DNA from: Amylostereum areolatum
Taxonomy: Eukaryota; Basidiomycota; Agaricomycetes; Russulales; Stereaceae
DNA: 64,000 bases
Direction: 5' to 3'
Assembly (NCBI GenBank): GCA_012932865.1
Contig: SAXG01000007.1
Span: forward strand, 1,146,214-1,210,213
Notes under the pieces: model-generated
Seen by the model: the letters and a program-made list of their open reading frames with translations, nothing else
The model's database searches: none
Told to the model about the DNA's origin: nothing
Position numbers and translations under genes: made by a program
Shown here: piece by piece, positions 34,415 through 45,166 of the stretch
How the letters are laid out: each line of letters begins with the position of its first letter
Numbering within the stretch: the stretch's first letter is position 1

Positions 34415-37400
34415 TCACCAATGTCTTACTTTCATCTTGCGTTTCTTTCGTCTCGCTGGTCTTTGTTCTTGCTGTGTTGCGTCGGTTTCGTCACGATCAG
34501 TGGCTTCTGTGTTGGTATCTCTGATTGGCTGTGGTGGCAACTTCGGTGCCTTGGGGTTATTCCGATGGAACTCTGCGATCGCATCTTTTGATCCTTCGAG
34601 ATTAGATGCTGGTTCCCATGTGTTACCAGAGTCGGGGTATCCTTTCCATTTTACGAAGTAATGTAACGGTTCTGAATATTGTTTGTCTAATTTTGAGGCT
34701 ATTATTGTTTCTAGTTCGTAGAGTTCTTCATCGTTTACTAGTTCCAGAGGTGGTCTTTCGTAAGCTTCGCCATATTGTTCTGTCTCTTTGAACGGAATCA
34801 ACAATGCTGCGTGGAATACCGGGTGTATTTTCCACTTTGTCGGTAGTTCTAGGTGATAGGTTACCGGTCCTATAACCTTTTCAATTTTGAATGGGCCGAA
34901 TCGTTTCGGTGCTAGCTTGGTTTTCGGGTATACCGTGTTAAGGTTTTTTCCGTCTAACCATACTTGGTCGCCCTGTTTGAGTTGATCTCTTAGCGTGAAG
35001 GTTTGGTCATGCTGCATCTTCATCAGTTTAGCCGCTATTTCTAGGCTTGCTTCTGCGTTGTCCCATGCGTTCTTAAAGTTCTTTATTCTTTCTTCGGCCG
35101 TTGGTATTCGTGGATCGGTTGGTATTGCCGGGTTAAACACCGGTTGGTATCCGTGTAGGAGTTCAAACGGGGAGGTTTTCGTGGCTGAATGTTGTCGTAT
35201 ATTGTGTGCGAATTCTGCCTTTGGTAAAAGTTTTGCCCAATTCGTTTGATCTCCATTGCAAGACGCCCGAAGATATTGTTCTAATTCTTGATTTACTCTT
35301 TCTGTCTCGCCGTCTGTTTGGGGATGATACGCTGTACTGAGCGACGAGATAATTCCAAGGCTTTCGCAGATGGATTGGAATACTTTGGACGCGAATTGAG
35401 GGCCTCTATCCGATATCATTCTTTTCCATAGTCCAAACCGTCTGTATACATTGTCAATCAGAAGATCAGCTGTTTCTTCTGCGTTGATCGTCTTAAGGCA
35501 CGGTGTGAATACTGCGGTTTTGGTGAACTTATCAACGACTACGTTGATCGAATCAAATCCGTTGGATATCGGAAGATCTGTGATGAAATCTGATGTGATC
35601 GTTTCCCATGGTCGTTCTGGTATTTCCGTAGGTTGTAATGGGTGTTTTGCCGGATGCATGACGTTCTTCGTTGATTGACATACGGGGCATCCTTGAACAT
35701 AGCCTTTTACGAAGGAAATCATTTTTGGCCACCAAAAGTTTCTTTGTACCAGCTCCAGAGTTTTCATTTCGCCTGGATGTCCAATCGTTTCCAGATCATG
35801 ATGCGATTTTAGGATCATGCGTCGAAGTTCGAGATTCTGTGGCACATAGATCTTTCCTTTTCTGATGATCAGATCGTTCTCGAAGTTCCAATCTTCGATT
35901 CCTTTTGCGAGGGTGCGTGGTCCCGATCTTTTGATCGTATCTAACGCTGTCCAAACTTCATCATCTAGGTGTGAGAAGTTTCTTAGTTCTTTGAGAAGTT
36001 CTTTGTCTCCGACTGCTTCGACTGTTCCCCTTCCGGTGGCTCTAGCCCTGAAAACCGAAGGGTGGAGCAGGATGCGGTCGTCGTTGTCTGGAATGTCTTC
36101 CTTATGATCTGGTCTTCTAGAAAGTCCATCTGCTTTGTTTGTACTTCCTGGTTTGTGTACCAAGGTGTAGTCGAAACGGGACAGGTACAAGCTCCATCGT
36201 GCTTGTCGTCGATTGAGTTTCTGAGCTGTTGTGAAATATTCTAGATTTTTATGATCTGTCCAGATTTCGACTTTGTGGTTCGCTCCTTCTAGATAGTGTC
36301 GCCAGTGTTCTAAGGCTTTCACTACTCCCAAGAGTTCTTTGTCGTATATCTCGTAATTCTGTTCCGCGGGAGACAGTGATTTGGATAGGTACGCGACCGG
36401 ATGCCATCTTTCGATCTCATCTGGCTGCGATAGGATAGCTCCGTACGCAAAATCGGAGGCGTCACTCTCTATGCGGAATGGTTTGTTTTCATCGGGCATG
36501 ATTAAGATTGGGGACGATGTGAATTCTCGTTTCAGTCTTTCGAAGGTACGTTCACATTCGGCCGTCCAGTTCCATTCGTGGTCTTTCTTTGGGAGCTGGA
36601 ATAGGGGTCTGGCGATCTTAGAATAGTCTTTGATGAAGCGTCGATAGAAATTTCCAAATCCGAGGAATGATTGGACTTCTTTTACTTTCCTCGGTGTGGG
36701 CCATTCGGCTAGCCCTTGGACTTTGACTGGGTCCATCTGTACCTTGTTGTGCGTGATTATCACGCCTAAGTATTCGATCGATGGTTGTTCGAAGAAGCAC
36801 TTCTCTGGTTTCAGGAATAGATCGTTCCGTTCTAGAAGTTGGAGGGCTTCTTTCATCAGTTTCCTATGTTCGTCGAGTGTTTCTGTAAATATCAATATGT
36901 CATCCATATAGACCACCACTTTTCCTGTGTCTATTAATTCTTTGAACAGTGCGTTCATCATTGCTTGGAATGTTGCGGGTGAGTTGGTTAGTCCGAAGAA
37001 CATTACCATTGGTTCGAAAAGGCCTCTGTTTGTTTTGAACGCAGCTTTCCATTGGTCTCCTTCTTTGATCCGAACATTGTTGTATCCCCATCGGAGATCG
37101 AGCTTTGAGAAGATCTTAGCGCCTTTTAATTTGTCGATGAGATCTGAGATGAGCGGTATCGGGTATTCATTTTTGACCGTGATCGAGTTAAGATAGCGAT
37201 AGTCCTGTACTGGTCGAAGAGATCCGTCTTTCTTCTTGATAAAGAAGAAGGGCGATGATATCTCTGATTTTGATTCTCGGATGTACCCTTTTCGTAGATG
37301 TTCATCTATGAATGTGTCCAGTTCCTTCCGTTCTGGTACCGTCATTGGGTACACTTTGCAATTTCGAGGTTTCCATCCTTCAGTCAGGTCTATCGCGTGA

Positions 37401-38263
37401 TCCCAAGGTCTGCTGATTGGAAAGCGTTCCGACGCTTTCTTTTCGAATACCTTCTGATACTGTTTGTAACTAGACGGAATCATCTCATCGAGTGTCTTCT
37501 TCTTCTCTCCTATGGCCACTCTTTCTGCGAGTTCTTGTGCCTTGGTTGCTCTTGCTGTTATCCAAATACCGGGTTCGTTTGTTTCTTCTGCAATCAGCAT
37601 TGTTTCTACGTCAGTCTTTCCATGGAACGTTCTGACTATCCTGATATCGGCGAGATCGGAGTTGAATTCGGGGTCTTCTTGTTCTTCTATCGTTGCGTGA
37701 TGGTTGATCTTCTGTTCTTCGAATGATTGTAGAGAGTGTTCGTCTTTTCCTTGGACGATCATTGTTTTACTGGTAGTGGAGCACGTACCTGGACATGTCT
37801 GTAGTGTAATCTGTCTCTTTCTCCAATCGATATGAGGATTGTGTTTCTTGAGCCAAGGGGTTCCTAAGATTACTTCGTCTCCTCCCAGGGCTGTGACGAA
37901 CAATCCTAAGTTTTCGCGGTGAATTTCTCCGTTGATCCCTTCCATCGTCATTGGAAGGTACACTTTCTGTTTGATCTCTCCTAGAGTGTTCCGAGATCCA
38001 TCAACGTTGTATATCGGTATTGGCTTCTTCAGTTGGATCAGATTCATCTTGTGTTTTCGTACGAAATCTGGATGGATCAGGGTGCTGCTTGCTCCGCTAT
38101 CTAGCAGTGCTTTTGCGGCGGCTTTACGGAGCTTTCCATGAAATGTAACAGGTATATGAATTGATGGAGCGTGTGTTGCTCCGTCTTGGTATGACCTTAT
38201 ATACACTGTTCTATTTACGTCATCTTCTGTATCCTGTACAGAAGATCGACTTGAAAAGTTCAT
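34415..38263 (-). CDS. pol: Ty3/Gypsy pol polyprotein (protease-RT-RNase H-integrase-chromodomain)
   Basis: A single uninterrupted frame of 1282 residues. In order it has an aspartic protease (LLDSGAS near residue 54), a reverse transcriptase with the YMDD active site near residue 452, and RNase H with the WTDHKNLEYF motif. Next come the integrase zinc-binding HHCC region (HHDLETIGHPG and CPVCQ near 825-870) and a DDE core (SDFITDLP, SDRGPQF, and the Glu in QTDGETERVNQ). A C-terminal chromodomain follows near 1180-1240 (HYFVKWKGY then WEP). The chromodomain places it in the chromovirus clade, whose integrases are drawn to heterochromatin marks. All catalytic motifs are present, so the enzyme set looks intact, in contrast to the damaged gag. 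Confidence 0.97.
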   Translation of the reverse strand: MNFSSRSSVQDTEDDVNRTVYIRSYQDGATHAPSIHIPVTFHGKLRKAAAKALLDSGASSTLIHPDFVRKHKMNLIQLKKPIPIYNVDGSRNTLGEIKQKVYLPMTMEGINGEIHRENLGLFVTALGGDEVILGTPWLKKHNPHIDWRKRQITLQTCPGTCSTTSKTMIVQGKDEHSLQSFEEQKINHHATIEEQEDPEFNSDLADIRIVRTFHGKTDVETMLIAEETNEPGIWITARATKAQELAERVAIGEKKKTLDEMIPSSYKQYQKVFEKKASERFPISRPWDHAIDLTEGWKPRNCKVYPMTVPERKELDTFIDEHLRKGYIRESKSEISSPFFFIKKKDGSLRPVQDYRYLNSITVKNEYPIPLISDLIDKLKGAKIFSKLDLRWGYNNVRIKEGDQWKAAFKTNRGLFEPMVMFFGLTNSPATFQAMMNALFKELIDTGKVVVYMDDILIFTETLDEHRKLMKEALQLLERNDLFLKPEKCFFEQPSIEYLGVIITHNKVQMDPVKVQGLAEWPTPRKVKEVQSFLGFGNFYRRFIKDYSKIARPLFQLPKKDHEWNWTAECERTFERLKREFTSSPILIMPDENKPFRIESDASDFAYGAILSQPDEIERWHPVAYLSKSLSPAEQNYEIYDKELLGVVKALEHWRHYLEGANHKVEIWTDHKNLEYFTTAQKLNRRQARWSLYLSRFDYTLVHKPGSTNKADGLSRRPDHKEDIPDNDDRILLHPSVFRARATGRGTVEAVGDKELLKELRNFSHLDDEVWTALDTIKRSGPRTLAKGIEDWNFENDLIIRKGKIYVPQNLELRRMILKSHHDLETIGHPGEMKTLELVQRNFWWPKMISFVKGYVQGCPVCQSTKNVMHPAKHPLQPTEIPERPWETITSDFITDLPISNGFDSINVVVDKFTKTAVFTPCLKTINAEETADLLIDNVYRRFGLWKRMISDRGPQFASKVFQSICESLGIISSLSTAYHPQTDGETERVNQELEQYLRASCNGDQTNWAKLLPKAEFAHNIRQHSATKTSPFELLHGYQPVFNPAIPTDPRIPTAEERIKNFKNAWDNAEASLEIAAKLMKMQHDQTFTLRDQLKQGDQVWLDGKNLNTVYPKTKLAPKRFGPFKIEKVIGPVTYHLELPTKWKIHPVFHAALLIPFKETEQYGEAYERPPLELVNDEELYELETIIASKLDKQYSEPLHYFVKWKGYPDSGNTWEPASNLEGSKDAIAEFHRNNPKAPKLPPQPIRDTNTEATDRDETDATQQEQRPARRKKRKMKVRHW

Positions 38264-38408
38264 TGTCTGTGTCCTTTCAACAGCCGCGTTTGAAGGACGG
38301 TTTAAAAATCCTGATTGTTCTTGAAAATGTTGGCAGTGCGTGCAAACATTTCACTGTCCATCTTGTTCACAAGCTTGGTGATCTGATCAATCGGGGATTC
38401 TTCCTCTG

Positions 38409-40320
38409 TTAGATTCGTCGTTCGTGCATTGATCGTTGTTTGTGTATGTTTCTCTGGGCAGTTCCTGGAGATGTGTCCTGGTTTCCGGCAATAGAAGCAT
38501 GATCCTGATTTCTGGAGTTCGGTACGTTCTTGCGGGGTAAGATGTTTGAAGTTTCTGCCATTGTTTCCTCTCTGGCGGTGGTCGCGTTTCCTTTATTCCC
38601 ATTTCCCCTTCTGAATGGAATATATGTCTGTGGTTTCTTGTACAGGAGTGTGAGATCACTCGTCGGGTTCATTGGCCTCGTGTAATGTCGTTGGAACGCT
38701 TGCGCTTCTCTCCAGTTATTGTCAATGCATAATGCGAGTTCGTACCATTCATCAATATCGTTCGAGATGTGGTCTCTCTTGAGGATCTCAACCACGATAT
38801 CATTGCGCAGTCCTCTCTTGAATTGGTCGATCAGTGCTTTATGATCGTAGCCCGCTTCCATGGCGTAGTCCCTGAAGATTGTAATATAATCTTTGGTTTC
38901 CATAGTGCCTTGTTCCAGGCGCTGTATGTTGAATCTAGCGTCTCTTCCGGGGTCTATTTCTCCAAAGGTTTCTAAGAAGTAGTCGCGGAATCCTGTCCAT
39001 GGAAGATACACTTCTGGATCTATGCCGCGATCTCGTATCTTATCAATTTTGCTTATTAAAAGGGACGCCCAGTGAAGGGCAGGTCCATCGGTGAGATGCG
39101 AGAGTACAAAGGTTATCTTACGCATGTTGGCCTTGTACGCGTTGGGAAATGCTATGAAGCGAAGTACGCATTGTTCAATGAACTTTGCTGCTTTCGCTCG
39201 ATCTCTTCCGTCGTATATTCCTAGTGCGTTTAGTTTGAATCCTTTGTCTTTGTCTTCGGGTTTAGATCTGATTGTTCCTGTTCCTCCTGGTGGTGAATGC
39301 CATGGTGGGTGTCTCGGTCCTTCCGGAAGATCTGCGGTCGCTCCTCTTCCGAATACATAGTCCTGAACCTTTTTTCCTTTCTTATTATCTGTCGATCGGT
39401 CGGAAGGCGATGATGGTCGTGGTGATGGCACTTTCCATTCTATTGGTTCGCCTAAACCGAATCCTATGGGGAATCGAGTCTCATGTCTCGGTTTTGCGGG
39501 ATCAGCTGGTGTTGGAGTTGCAGGCGTCTGGCGCGGTACATTAGTCTCTCCAGGGGGGACATTGCTAAGTGTGGTGGTGGGGTTGGGTATCGAGGCGGCG
39601 GCGTCTCCCATTGTTGTGACGTTCTCGGGTCTTCCAAATAGATTTCCTTGTCTTCCTCTTGTGGTTTCGAAGATGTCGTCAGGTGATTGGGATCTTGTTG
39701 AGTTCTCTGTATGTTCTTCCGTTTCTGCTGCGCTCGATGGGCTGCTTTCTCGACTTCCTCCGGGATCGGACTTAATTTGGGGGTTTGATATAGTTCTCTT
39801 AGGTTCTGGCGCAGTTTCCTCTGGAGGTGGTGCAGCTGTTGCGGGTTCTTGAGGATGCTGGAGTTCGGTTCGAGGGTTCTGTGGTTCGGTTGTCGTATCG
39901 GCTGTGTCGGTATCGGGATCAAATTCCCAGTAGTCCTTAATATTCCCGGTGTAAGGTTTCTCTTCGACTTTCTGTGCGTCCGGGTGTTTCCAGAGTTCTT
40001 CTGATGAGAGGGGCCCGATATGAGGTCTTGAATAATCTGGGCGCTTCCAATGTGAATTGTCGTAGCTTCCGTCTTCCTTTTCTCTTTTGGATCTATCTTT
40101 GAAGTATTCTGCTGCTGGGGGAAGGTTGTATCTGTATATGGGTGGGTTCCACTGGTATGTGTATGTCCCTTTGCTTTCTTTCGTGATGACGGCTCCGTCG
40201 TAGTAAAAAAGGAGATGATAGGGGTCAAATGTCCAGCGATGATCTTCGTTTCCGTTAGGGAAGTCTCGACTGCAGTTTGATTGGAGTTGAGGGATCTCAA
40301 AATCTGATGGTCTTTTTTCA
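38409..40320 (-). pseudogene. gag: Ty3/Gypsy gag, frameshifted before the zinc knuckle
   Basis: The ATG-initiated frame (39611-38409, 400 residues) contains the capsid region (ALHWASLL, a DPGRDARFNIQRL segment, and YITIFRDYAMEAGYD). The same frame is open upstream without a stop to at least 40320 and on to the LTR edge, with convincing protein composition, but has no ATG there. The CCHC zinc knuckle (CFYCRKPGHISRNC) is present at about 38499-38458 but in another frame, and that frame is closed by TAA at 38593. A shift of reading frame between about 38592 and 38500 is therefore needed. The overlapping 278-codon frame at 39464-40300 is out of phase with this and was discarded. I read gag as inactivated by at least one frameshift, and possibly also by loss of its start. 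Confidence 0.7.
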
Positions 40321-40377
40321 GCGGGTTGTTCCGCTGACTCCGTGGTGGGTGTTTCGTTTGACGCTCTGCGCCAAACT

Positions 40378-40953
40378 GTAGGGTGAGCTAGTGTAGAGGA
40401 GAGCTCGTTCTAGTGTTAAGGACGGTCCTTATCATGTGACAAGTGGCTCAGGCTACAGTACTCTTACACGTGAGAGGTGGGATCAGGTGATCCAGACGTC
40501 TCGGTTTATACGAAGGTGAAGGTCGATAGACGAAGCAGTAAGTCTTCGCGGAAGACTTAGGCGAGTCTATCGACTTAGTATGCTTAGGATTCTCTTTAGT
40601 GTTTAAGAGGAGGTTCTTATTCAGAACAGTCCTGTATTTACAAAGAGAACGAGCTGGGGAATGGCTCGTTCGATGAGCCTCCTTTTATAAGAAAGGAGGT
40701 CGAGTAAATATATGTACATTGAGCGATGGTCGCATCAAGTATCTACGGGGATGAGACTGTGGCACCGTTGTGGCTGTGCCGTTGAGACGGTGACGATCTG
40801 TGGCACTGTCGTCGGGACGGTGACGATCTGTGGCACTGTCGTCGTCGCGTTGTTGAGACGGTTACGAACTGGGGCATAGTCGTAATCCGTCGTTTAGCGA
40901 CGTCCTTCCTAATAAGGCAATGGGAAATGAAGTACCTTGGACAAGTTGTAACA
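40378..40953 (-). repeat. 5' LTR of the Ty3/Gypsy element
   Basis: About 576 bp. On the minus strand it ends ...CTACA just before the primer-site-like sequence and contains a TATAAAAGGAGG promoter box near 40683-40694. The outer limit, TGTTAC on the minus strand at 40953, is inferred from TG...CA symmetry and from the abrupt start of KDZ coding sequence beyond it. Only this LTR copy was found. Confidence 0.65.
40750..40870. repeat. tandem repeats in LTR U3
   Basis: Imperfect copies of a unit of about 35 bp (GACGGTGACGATCTGTGGCA followed by CTGTCGTCG) lie upstream of the LTR TATA box. Their position suggests U3 enhancer repeats. Confidence 0.6.
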
Positions 40954-43900
40954 GTGGGTGTGATCATTCATCTCGGACACGGAGGACAGCCATGCCCATC
41001 AACATCTAGTATCACTCTCGGACACGCGGCTTCCATTGGAAGCAAACAATCAACTCATCCATCCATCCATCCAACCCCTCCTCCGATACATCCGACCCCT
41101 CCTCCCGACGCTCACGATCATCTCCCACCTCTGGTTTATACCCCGGAGCCCACACCACCACCCCAGTCAGCGCCCCCTACGTCCAATCATTTTGTCACTC
41201 CCACGATGCCCACACCTGACCCGACGCCACCACCGGAGTCCGTTTCCACCCCCCAACCCCATCCTCCACCAGTACTCACTACACCAACACCATCAAGACC
41301 TTCCACCCCTGTCCCATCCACCTCTGTCCCATCCACCCCGACTACACCCATCCCACCCCTCCCATCTCCCGCATCCGATCAACCCGTCTTCGTAGATCCA
41401 TTCAACAACAGGATCATGGTGGTCGTCCATTCAACAGGTGTTCATCGCATAGGGGTCCATTTCTGCAAATGCGAAGAAGCTGCTGCCGATGACCTACAGC
41501 TACTCAAACTGGGATTGTATCCGGCAAGCGTCAAGACTCCCAAGTCTGCGTTTACATTTTCTGCATTGGATGATGCTTGGGACCAAAATATCATATCCCA
41601 CACAACACTCAGCTCATATTTTCAACAGGTGAAAGTGAAATCATACCGAAGGTCCCCTGGGAAAACACCGGTACGTCCCTATCCACTTCGGACACCGTAC
41701 GGACCCCTAACAATGGCACTGACAAAATCCAGACTCGCTACCAGGAACTCCGCCGAACAAATCGACAATATCGCTATTTGACGTTGCTGAAACGATTTCA
41801 CGCATCCGACTCCCCTACACTGGCCCCAGGACAACTAACACTTGGATGCATAACCTGTCCTCAACCTGGTGTCAATCTGGAGGTGAATTGGAAGGACGAT
41901 CCAGACAAGTGCACCAGCTTCCCACGTCCCTTTGCAAGTACTGACATATCCTTGATCTAGGTTCAAGTACGTTGCCACCGTCGTCCTAGATGGAAACTAC
42001 AGCGCACAACATCTCGCGTCCGCAACCCCGCAGAAAAAGGAAGTCCGATTGGGTCATAGAACTGGGTATTTTGTCCCGGAAGCGCGTTACCAAACCCATC
42101 TTGCGAATGCGGTGGAGACCAAGGTCCGGATATCTTGTCCTTCGTAATGTAAATGTTGAACTTATTAATTTTCAGACCACCAGAGTGAAGTGTGTCAACC
42201 ACCGTGCAGTGTTGCAGGCCGACTCGGAACACAAAGGAAGGGATGTGTCCGGTATAGTCTCTGTGGCATGTGCAGACCACGGATGCTGGCTCCCTGTTGG
42301 AACCGTCAACTTGCAGAAGGGAGAAAAGTCCGTCACCATCCATATCCTCCCTGCATGCGTATCACTGACTATGTACCCCGCTCTAGGCAGGCGAATGTTG
42401 ATTATGCATTGTGCAGCGCACTCCAGCACAGTCTCGGAGGTATTGAAGAAGTTATGGTATCGTACGACATTATGTGTAAGTACGGAATCCACCTCCGGCG
42501 CCGAGTCGATGGCAGCATGTATCTCAAACTCCCTCCGGGCCTCAAGATAAAACAGGGTGTCGGTGTCTTTCACATCCACGGACATGTGGATGACTGCTTC
42601 GCCAAGTTTGCACCGGTTTATATCCCTGGAATAGGATACATCGATGGCGAGATCGTGGAAACACTTTGGTCGATCCTCAACGCTGCCTCCCGAAATGCTC
42701 AGGCCATGACACCCGCAGCTCGTGAAGAGCATCTCAACTGGCATATATTTAACACAAACTGGAGGAAGGCCATCGGAATGCGTGCGTCCACAACCCTCAC
42801 ATCCGGAATCTACTTAATTTCCATCCAGCCGCAATGTTGGACCGCCGCCTCCGCGAAGCCCAGACCGACCTCCCAGACCGAGACAAGTATTATAAGGAGC
42901 TCAAAGCCCAAGCGACAGAAGAACAGGTGGAAGGGTGGCTGTCCGAGATGGATGAGGCACTCAACTGTCGAGAGACAGATCGTGAGAAAATGACCATTTT
43001 TGATGTCCGCCTTGAGCTTGGTACGACAACATCCCATCCATATCATCTCCATACTCACCAAGTCCTAGCTCCGGGGAAGAAGGAGCTACAGATGCGATTA
43101 ATAGAGAAGGAAAAGGCTCTTGGGGGAGGGGTCCGCGTGAAATGGCTGGCAAGTGGAATCCGCCTCCAGGGGGCACAGTGAGTTTCCCCACCTGCCTTCT
43201 CATCCCACTGTAACATTCTCTATAGACTATCTCTACAGGCAGAAAAGAGGCGGCCGAGTCAGGACTCATTGACAATTGCCGGACGCCAGTCAAAATTGAA
43301 GCAACAAATCATGTCCTTCAACGGTGCTATACGGAAGCAGCTCGGATGGTCCGGGGTCCGAGCCGCTTCAGACTTTATTCCCCAGTTGGACGAGGTTGGC
43401 GAGATTGAACTTCTTCCCGTTGCAGATTCCCCTGCAAAGAAAACGTCAACTCAAATTCCAGCAGAGTGCCTACCAATCATGCTTCCATCCTCCATGTCTG
43501 AAACATGGCGAGGAAGCGAAACCAACCGCCCTGTCATGGAGGAGGAGACTCAGCTGTGGATCAGTGTCGCCAATGATGCCCTTGGGGAGATCCATAACAG
43601 TGTCGGAATTCTCTCGTTTCAGTACCGGACGGGGGTCCGGCCAGCTTCCACTCAACACCAGGTAACCCGTGCATATTCGGCCGTCACAGGGACCCTCGGT
43701 ACCCTTCGGCAGCATGTACAAGTCTACATGGACTCTCGGAAAGCACTGGGCCGACTTCACGCAGATCCAACTGTCCTTGACCGTTTCAAACCCCTCACCA
43801 AACAAGACCTCAAAGCAAGCACCACTATTATTGACCCGTCCAACCCACACCCCGTCCGCGCTCAACTCGCGTGGTTTTGGACAATGGATCGCCCGTCGGA

Positions 43901-44243
43901 GGCGGACTCTTTGAATCCGACGTGGAAGGATGAGTGTGAGAAGTTGTCATCCTAACCCCTTCTGATACCTGCTCACTCTTGTACAGTCCTTCGGGTCAAT
44001 CTTCTTCGCGCGAAGGCAAACCTAGACCGGACGAAAGAACAGATCGGACGTGTCCGCGCTCAGATGGGGAACACGCTCCGGTTCCACAACAGAAAGGTAT
44101 CCGAATGGTCCAACATCCGGAACATGGACCTAGGACATGGGGATATTGGAGCAGCTTGCTATGACTCCCGTCAGATAGAAACCTGGACGACGTTAAGGCA
44201 GGAAGCTCAGGCGGTATTCTGGAAGTACAATGTGACAGTGTAA
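40954..44243 (+). pseudogene. KDZ-superfamily transposase, copy 1, 5'-truncated
   Basis: Multi-exon plus-strand gene of the Kyakuja-Dileera-Zisupton superfamily. The frame begins at the LTR border with GVIIHLGHGGQPC, passes a Pro/Thr-rich insert, then a cysteine-cluster region (STGVHRIGVHFCKC, then LLKLGLYPAS). The RNase-H-like core follows: VVLDGNYSAQHL (first Asp motif, near 41985), CKYGIHL with SYDIMCKY (second Asp), HGHVDDC, and GYIDGEIVETLW (catalytic Glu, near 42640). A conserved HLNWHIFNTNW segment and the helical C-terminal region follow, ending FWKYNVTV at 44243. The N-terminal part that family members carry is missing, cut by the Ty3 insertion. The exon junction around 41930-41965 does not close in phase with any good site, so an internal lesion is likely too. 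Confidence 0.82.
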
Positions 44244-44331
44244 TATTATTTACATTGTACCCTCCCACAAAAAGTTACTACTCCGTTGTTTCCTCACCTT
44301 GCCCGGATGAAATATCTACAAGATGATATAA

Positions 44332-44844
44332 TCAGTCATCAGCAGCCCAACACTGACCGAGGTACTCACCGGATCGCGCACGCTTCTTCCCCTTTCCATC
44401 AGGACTGGTTCGCAACCGCTTGTTATTCCGCTGATGCAGCATGGCCGGACCCTGGGACCCTGGGCCACCCATGAAATAGGGAAGTGGCTCTGTCTGCGAT
44501 GCTCTCAGCTCACGCATCTCACGCAGCTCACGCAGCACAAGCGGTTCCACCTGCCATGGGTGAACCATGACGTCGGGAGCTCCGTCTTGGAGCCCAGGAA
44601 GAGTCATTGGCACAGGCTCATCGTCCTCACTGTCGGACCCCACAGGGTCCGTGAGTGGACTCGGAGGTCCGGATGCCAACCCGCCGGAGGGTCCGGCCTC
44701 ACTCAGGAGCGAAATGTCCGGGGTCTCTTCAGCTGGATCACCCGTGTCAGCAGATCAAAAGTTTATCTCATTAAAAAAAGCCTTACATTGCCGTTCGGAT
44801 TGGCCTCCCACTTGACTACTCTCCGACCCATACTGGGCTATCAT
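44332..44844 (-). CDS. small basic/acidic hypothetical protein next to KDZ copy 1
   Basis: Two exons, 44844-44787 and 44732-44332, joined in phase 1 (GTAAGG donor, CCAG acceptor); 152 residues. It starts MIAQYGSESS. The second exon has LLSEAGPSGG, an acidic SDSEDDE patch, a Leu/Arg/Glu helix (LRELREMRELR), and a basic nuclear-localisation-like end (NNKRLRTSPDGKGKKRAR). The SEAGPS word recurs as GEAGPS at the C terminus of the gene ending at 48683. Unrecognised; the composition suggests a nuclear protein. It lies tail-to-tail with the KDZ transposase. Confidence 0.55.
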
Positions 44845-45166
44845 GCTGAATGACGTGCGCACAACATTGCGGTCTTCGGTATGTCCGGATGTCCTGTCCA
44901 TGTTTTGCAATAGCAAACCTCATTCAAAGTTAGTCATCCCAAAAGATTACATCCTCCAAAGTAATCCTTACCTGCGTGATGGTGGTAAATGTTAAGGAGG
45001 AAGGAACGACTTGCGAACAAAGGTGACGCGTCGACCACGTGATCGTGGAAGCATATTTGTCATCGGCGCGGGAAAGTCAACTTCGCTTCTCTTTTCTTCT
45101 CTTGTCTCTTACCTCACCTCACCAACCTCACACTCTCCCGCTTCGTCCCTCTGCCATCCTCCTCAA

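Larger units (their letters stand above)
34340..40953 (-). mobile_element. Ty3/Gypsy chromovirus retrotransposon
   Basis: Minus-strand element. From right to left it has the 5' LTR (40953-40378), a primer-site-like TTTGGCGCAGAGCG immediately after, a gag frame, and an intact pol frame. The matching 3' LTR was not found to the left of pol, and the left limit is therefore uncertain. The element is inserted in, and truncates, a KDZ transposase gene on its right. Confidence 0.82.

Noticed and set aside
39464..40300. 278-codon minus-strand frame upstream of gag
   Set aside because: It is out of phase with the capsid frame, which is itself open over the same stretch with far better protein composition; this frame is a shadow.
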